Below, in pieces: positions 5,627-9,120 of a stretch of 9,120 nucleotides of DNA (position 1 is its first letter; every line of letters starts with the position of its first letter). The stretch is taken from contig CAYTGO010000093.1 in assembly GCA_964437425.1 (NCBI GenBank), positions 1 through 9,120 on the forward strand, in the 5' to 3' direction. Under the pieces are notes generated by a model. That model was not told where the DNA came from and did no database searches. It worked only from the letters and a program-made list of their open reading frames with translations. Source of the DNA: Scalindua sp964437425 (GTDB lineage Bacteria > Planctomycetota > Brocadiia > Brocadiales > Scalinduaceae). Both the position numbers and the translations under genes were made by a program.

Positions 5627-7471
5627 TCATTCCATAGTTTTGAAATAAATCGGGGTGAGAAATCCGAGTAGTGTTGAGATGCCTACAATGGAGCCTCCTT
5701 TAAAGTAGGCTTCCGGTAGCATCGTTTCTGCAATCATGGTCAACATAGCGCCGGCGGCAATTCCTTCAATAAATGAAAAGAGCATTGCAGGTGCATGCGC
5801 GAAAAACATATTCCCAAATGCCGCTCCAATGCCGGTAAAAATCATCAAGGAGGTCCACATTATCAAAACCCGTTTAAATGACATACCCTGCTGTCGCATT
5901 CCCACTGAACTTGATAATGCCTCAGGATAATTTGATAGAAACAGTCCAGCTATTAACGACAGGCTGATATGACTTGAATGGATCATGTATGCGCCAATTA
6001 CTAACGACTCAGGTATACCATCCAGGAAGATACCGAGCCAGATAGCAACGGGTGCTCCGGTATGACTCTTGACGGTTTTTACCATTTCCTTCGCGGATGG
6101 AATATGTTTTCCGGATTCCATGTTTTTTACAGCTTTGTGTGTCCACTGGGCGGCCTGGCTGGTATCGAAGTGTTGCTTCATGGTTAAATAGCCTGAGACC
6201 TCATCCTGTTTAATATACTCCTCGACTGCACGTGTAAATTGAGGGCAGGTTTCCAGTAGCCGTTCAAAATCCTGTTTCTGTAAAATCCAGACAGTAGTGT
6301 CTTTGCCTGCTACAGCAGTCATTGTGTGTTGTGCTCCGGTTAAGAAAGACATGGCTCCAAAAGCGTCATGATCGGTTAAGGTCACAAACATTCTCTTTTT
6401 GTTTTCACGGTCGATCATCTCTACTTCTCCATGATCAATTATATACAGCCTTTCAGCCAACTCATCTTGATGAAAAAAAGTGTACCCTTTCTGCTGTTGT
6501 TTACGAAAGAAAAGCGGTGCAATTGCATCAATTTCTTCAGACGGCAATTTCTGAAAAATAGGAACTCGGTTGATTTGTTTTACTATTTGCTTAAACTCAC
6601 TTTCTGTTTTCTGTTCGTCGTTTTGGGTGATATCTTTACCCCAGTAGTGCTGGATCATCCTGATTGACCATTCCTCTGAACTCTCCTGGGACATTTCTTG
6701 ACGTTGAACTAAATATTTAGCAACTTCATCTCCTTTTAATAATTTGCGTAATTTTTCAGCAAGGTGGGGTGTTTGTTGAATGAGTGTTTCAAAACTTTTT
6801 TTCGGTATAAGCCAGATACTGGCATTCGTGGTTGTAACAGCTACTGTGGCATGAGGACAACCTGTAAAAAATGCCATGCGTGCAAAAACATCATTTTTTT
6901 CTAAATTGGAGAAGGGCACCATATCCTTTTCAGGATCTAAAAGATCTACATTGCCGCTTTCAATAATATATAAATTTTTACAGGGATCACTCTTTTGGTA
7001 AAGTGTTGTCCCTTTGGGATATTCTTGCCTGATGAAACAAGGAATTAATTCTTCAACTTCTGCGTCAGGAAGATTGTTGAATAGATCTATGCGTCGTAAA
7101 TGAGAAAGAATTTGTTTGAAACGCTTTCTGCCTTTACGGCGAATGTGATATACGGTTGTAGAGGCTTTTCGTAGAAATCCTCCATGGTCATTGATGATAT
7201 GGTTTAAACCGATGAAAAGGAAACTTCCAATAATACATCCCAATGCCAGGATATGAAAATGGCCTTTTTCAAGTGCAGAACCTACCAGATCAATCGTTAA
7301 TGCAGCTAACAGAGCTCCTCCACCAAATGCCATTAAAAACGCTATAGCTCGATCTCCGGGTTTCCAGAATGCCGAAGTAATAGTACCCAGTGGTAGAGAA
7401 CAGGCGCTGAAAATGCCGATAATAAATGCAATGAGGATATGTTGTCCCGTTATGTTATTTAGTATTTCCAT
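5627..7471 (-). CDS. ZIP-like metal transporter with two inserted cNMP-binding-type domains
   Basis: This 614-residue inner-membrane protein appears to be a ZIP permease cut open between TM3 and TM4. Residues 11-35, 41-65 and 73-95 are membrane segments, the second with the ZIP-like AFGGGALLAAL. A basic linker (100-125) leads to two cyclic-nucleotide-binding-type folds at about 128-250 and 303-425. The membrane part resumes at about 470 with TM4 (DGIPES, 484-489), TM5 (SNYPEA, 513-518) and two or three more segments, including the ZIP-typical IAAGAMLTMIAETMLPEA (571-588). ZIP proteins normally carry HNxPEG-like metal sites in TM4 and TM5; here Pro and Glu remain, while the His positions are Asp484 and Ser513. 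Both sensor domains lack the Glu and Arg of the phosphate cassette (details in findings). ATG 7471 has only a weak GGA upstream. The TPR gene lies 106 bp upstream on the same strand. Substrate and ligand are unknown. Confidence 0.85.
   Translation of the reverse strand: MEILNNITGQHILIAFIIGIFSACSLPLGTITSAFWKPGDRAIAFLMAFGGGALLAALTIDLVGSALEKGHFHILALGCIIGSFLFIGLNHIINDHGGFLRKASTTVYHIRRKGRKRFKQILSHLRRIDLFNNLPDAEVEELIPCFIRQEYPKGTTLYQKSDPCKNLYIIESGNVDLLDPEKDMVPFSNLEKNDVFARMAFFTGCPHATVAVTTTNASIWLIPKKSFETLIQQTPHLAEKLRKLLKGDEVAKYLVQRQEMSQESSEEWSIRMIQHYWGKDITQNDEQKTESEFKQIVKQINRVPIFQKLPSEEIDAIAPLFFRKQQQKGYTFFHQDELAERLYIIDHGEVEMIDRENKKRMFVTLTDHDAFGAMSFLTGAQHTMTAVAGKDTTVWILQKQDFERLLETCPQFTRAVEEYIKQDEVSGYLTMKQHFDTSQAAQWTHKAVKNMESGKHIPSAKEMVKTVKSHTGAPVAIWLGIFLDGIPESLVIGAYMIHSSHISLSLIAGLFLSNYPEALSSSVGMRQQGMSFKRVLIMWTSLMIFTGIGAAFGNMFFAHAPAMLFSFIEGIAAGAMLTMIAETMLPEAYFKGGSIVGISTLLGFLTPIYFKTME
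6197..6565 (-). other. Second cNMP-binding-type domain within the ZIP-like protein
   Basis: Residues about 303-425 repeat the same fold: VPIFQKLPSEEIDAI, then GYTFFHQDELAERLYIIDHGEVEM, then a cassette FGAMSFLTGAQHTMTAV (371-387). Gly372 is kept, but the Glu is Ala373 and the Arg is His382. The two domains resemble each other throughout, consistent with an internal duplication. Confidence 0.8.
6722..7090 (-). other. First cNMP-binding-type domain within the ZIP-like protein
   Basis: Residues about 128-250 read as a CRP-like beta roll: LFNNLPDAEVEEL entry helix, YPKGTTLYQKSDPCKNLYII strands with the glycine ESGNVDLL turn, and a cassette VFARMAFFTGCPHATV (195-210). The usual FGE is F196-A197-R198 and the usual Arg is His207, so classical cAMP binding is not expected. 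Confidence 0.8.
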
Positions 7472-7500
7472 TTTCCGGGTTGTTTCAATTGACGATTTGT

Positions 7501-7574
7501 GCCCAACCGTACCGAACGGTACGTTTGCCAGCCTGATGATAATTCTGGCTGGGCTGGTGCAGGGTTCAAACCTG
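7501..7574 (-). repeat. GC-rich compound palindrome between TPR and ZIP/cNBD genes
   Basis: The outer arms GCCCA (7501-7505) and TGGGC (7550-7554) enclose two hairpins: CGTACCG (7508-7514) with CGGTACG (7517-7523), and GCCAG (7527-7531) with CTGGC (7545-7549). Together they form a three-way junction. A further small hairpin, CAGG/CCTG (7560-7563, 7571-7574), sits just after the TPR stop. No T-run follows on either strand. The element is more GC-rich than its surroundings and may be a dispersed extragenic palindrome, an mRNA processing structure, or a structured RNA. Confidence 0.6.
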
Positions 7575-7577
7575 TTT

Positions 7578-9120
7578 CTAATTCGGCTTCACTTCTTTTG
7601 CAAGACGCAGGTTGGTTTTCAATGTTTTTGTGTCGGGGTGATCACTGCCTAACCTCACCTGAATAACTGATAAGGCTTTCTCAAGATGTTCGATTGCCTT
7701 GTCGTACTCTCCATTTGCATTCAGGGCTGTTCCAAGATTGTTCCTGTAAGTGGCTACATTTGAATGTTTTTCACCATAGGTTATTATATCGGATTCCAGT
7801 GCCTTCTCAAGATATTTGATTGCCTTGTCCTGTTCTCCCTTTGCGCTCCAGGCGACTCCAAGGTTATTCCTATGGGCAGCAATATTCGGATGGTTATCAC
7901 CGAAGTTATTTAAGTCAGATTTCAGAGCCTTTTCATAGTACTCAATTGCCTTGTCGTACTTGCCTTTTGCTCGCCATGCTTCTCCGAGGTTGTTCCAACG
8001 GGTTGCTACTTTTGGATGGTCTTCCCCAAAGTTATTTAAGTCAGATTTCAGAGCCATCTCATAGTACTCAATTGCCTTATCATAATCACCTTTTGCTTTC
8101 CATGTTGTTCCCAGGTTGTTTCTATAAGTAGCTACATTTGGATGATCCTCTCCATAGTTATTTAAATCAGATTTCAGCGCATTCTCATAGTATTCAATCG
8201 CCTTGTCGTAGCTTCCCTTCGCTTCCCATGCAGCTCCCAGATTGTTTCTATAAGTAGCGGCATTCGGATGGTCAGTAGACAGGGGACCAATCAGTTTTAC
8301 AAACCATTTCTGTTCTCTTGCGTCCTTCCACATATCGTAAGGTAATATTTCATCATTACGTATCTGGCCCCATGCTTTTTCCCTTTCGACATCATTCGTA
8401 TATCCTTCCAGATTGCTTCTCGCTTGCTGTTCATCACCGCTTAGCCAATACCATAATGCTAGCAAATCTTTATCTGCATTTTTTAACTTGACGTTGCTAA
8501 AAATCTCATTCGCTTCTACTTCTTTACCTAAATGGAGTAAGTTTGCAGCTAAACTTAACTTTGCGGAATCACTGTTTTTTTTCTTCGCGTATTTTTTGGA
8601 CAACTTGATCGCCTTCTTATATTTGCCCAGTTGATAGGCAATTTTAGATGCTAGAGAATATGCTTTCCCTTTATTAAATGAGTTGAGGTGGTTTTCTATT
8701 GCATAGAGCATTGGTTTCGCCTCTTTATAAACCTGTTTTAATGCCATTGTGTCACCGCGTGACAGGTAAAAACCGGACCATGCAACATGCATCTTAAGCC
8801 AATACTTCCTGGGATCATCGTTGCCCATTCTGATAATGGCTTCATCAAAATACGAAATAGCATCCGCATAATCTCCCAGTGAATGTTGAAGGTTGCCCAT
8901 ATTCAATAGGGTAATAAAGTCATCTGATGCTCCATCGCTATAGCGTAGAGATTCCTGAAAAGCATAGATGGCCTTGGTATATTCACCCATTAATGTGAAA
9001 ATGCATCCTTTTTCATTGTACCCCCAGCTGAAAGTAACATTCATGTTGCAATTGTTAATGTATTCATCAATTAAATCCATGGCTTTCTGCAGCTTGCCTT
9101 GAGCTTTAAGTGATACAATT
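7578..9120 (-). CDS. Tetratricopeptide-repeat protein, partial (5' end outside window)
   Basis: This is a TPR scaffold, a helical-repeat protein that binds other proteins. The first ATG in the window is at 9080 (500 residues from there), but the frame stays open to the edge. The extra codons read I-V-S-L-K-A-Q-G-K-L-Q-K-A, itself TPR-like, so the true start is upstream. Numbered from that ATG, irregular TPRs occupy about 20-90 and 135-225. Five exact 42-residue units run from 271 to 480, each opening with His-Pro/Ser and containing a NNLG...KG..DKAIEY-type core, followed by a partial sixth. The 42-residue period marks kinesin-light-chain-type TPRs. No signal peptide, membrane segment or catalytic domain is visible; an effector domain such as CHAT or NB-ARC could lie in the missing N-terminus. 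It stops at TAG 7578-7580, 106 bp before the ZIP/cNBD start. Confidence 0.88.
   Translation of the reverse strand, partial: IVSLKAQGKLQKAMDLIDEYINNCNMNVTFSWGYNEKGCIFTLMGEYTKAIYAFQESLRYSDGASDDFITLLNMGNLQHSLGDYADAISYFDEAIIRMGNDDPRKYWLKMHVAWSGFYLSRGDTMALKQVYKEAKPMLYAIENHLNSFNKGKAYSLASKIAYQLGKYKKAIKLSKKYAKKKNSDSAKLSLAANLLHLGKEVEANEIFSNVKLKNADKDLLALWYWLSGDEQQARSNLEGYTNDVEREKAWGQIRNDEILPYDMWKDAREQKWFVKLIGPLSTDHPNAATYRNNLGAAWEAKGSYDKAIEYYENALKSDLNNYGEDHPNVATYRNNLGTTWKAKGDYDKAIEYYEMALKSDLNNFGEDHPKVATRWNNLGEAWRAKGKYDKAIEYYEKALKSDLNNFGDNHPNIAAHRNNLGVAWSAKGEQDKAIKYLEKALESDIITYGEKHSNVATYRNNLGTALNANGEYDKAIEHLEKALSVIQVRLGSDHPDTKTLKTNLRLAKEVKPN
7641..8270 (-). repeat. Five tandem 126-bp coding repeats (42-residue TPRs)
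   Basis: The repeats start at His271, 313, 355, 397 and 439 of the TPR protein, with no indels between them. At DNA level the second to fourth copies share long near-identical stretches (for example the block around TTATTTAAGTCAGATTTCAG at 7907, 8033 and 8159), while the outer copies have diverged more. This pattern fits recent tandem duplication or gene conversion inside the array. Confidence 0.85.

Noticed and set aside
6322..6667. Overlapping plus-strand open frames inside the ZIP/cNBD gene.
   Set aside because: They lie antisense within well-supported sensor domains and show no family features.
7501..7554. Possible integron attC site: GCCCAAC at the left matches RYYYAAC and GCTGGGC at the right is one base off GTTRRRY.
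   Set aside because: The interior folds as two separate hairpins, not the single imperfect stem of attC, the right box breaks the invariant GTT, and there is no integrase or cassette context.
7559..7575. GGTTCAAACC resembles a tRNA T-loop.
   Set aside because: The T stem does not pair properly beyond one or two bases, and no acceptor, D or anticodon arms can be found around it.
7641..8270. Regular repeats that might suggest a CRISPR-like or satellite array.
   Set aside because: The 126-bp period is in frame and encodes consecutive 42-residue TPR units; there are no unique spacers.

Overview
The window looks like ordinary bacterial chromosome from a moderately AT-rich organism that uses sigma70-type promoters. 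A textbook TTGACA/TATAAT promoter is visible, and most genes have clear Shine-Dalgarno sequences. There is no rRNA, tRNA, CRISPR array, transposase or phage gene. Taxonomy cannot be fixed from sequence alone. The gene style (serine-rich insert in HolA, HU/IHF with a polar tail, kinesin-light-chain-type TPRs, a two-domain regulated transporter) would suit a Gram-negative environmental lineage such as Planctomycetota/Brocadiales, but that is a low-confidence guess.

Left part (1-2897). An exported orphan protein (19-609, +) runs tail to tail, with a 13-bp overlap, into an HU/IHF-type nucleoid protein gene (597-944, -). Across a 195-bp divergent promoter region lies holA, the DNA polymerase III clamp-loader delta subunit (1140-2306, +). 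A 243-bp gap with three successive hairpins then leads to a small DksA/TraR-type zinc-finger regulator (2550-2897, +).

Middle (2898-5503). The next genes are a full-length alpha-D-glucose phosphoglucomutase, pgm (2994-4646, +), and a universal stress protein (4740-5198, +). Facing them is a 96-residue His/Asp-rich orphan (5213-5503, -) with its own consensus -10 promoter. DksA-like regulator, phosphoglucomutase and UspA fit a general starvation/carbon-storage theme. Each gap carries its own hairpin, so a single operon is not proven.

Right part (5504-9120). Two minus-strand genes lie here. Upstream is a TPR protein (7578 to beyond the right edge) with five exact 42-residue repeats, and its frame stays open at the window end. 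Downstream is the most unusual gene (5627-7471): a ZIP-like metal-transporter membrane core, split between TM3 and TM4 by two tandem cyclic-nucleotide-binding-type domains. Both domains lack the canonical cyclic-nucleotide contact residues, and the ZIP metal-site motifs are altered. The spacer between the two genes holds a GC-rich element able to fold as a three-way junction. The split ZIP/cNBD protein is the best candidate for an undescribed regulated transport system, with the TPR protein as a possible partner.
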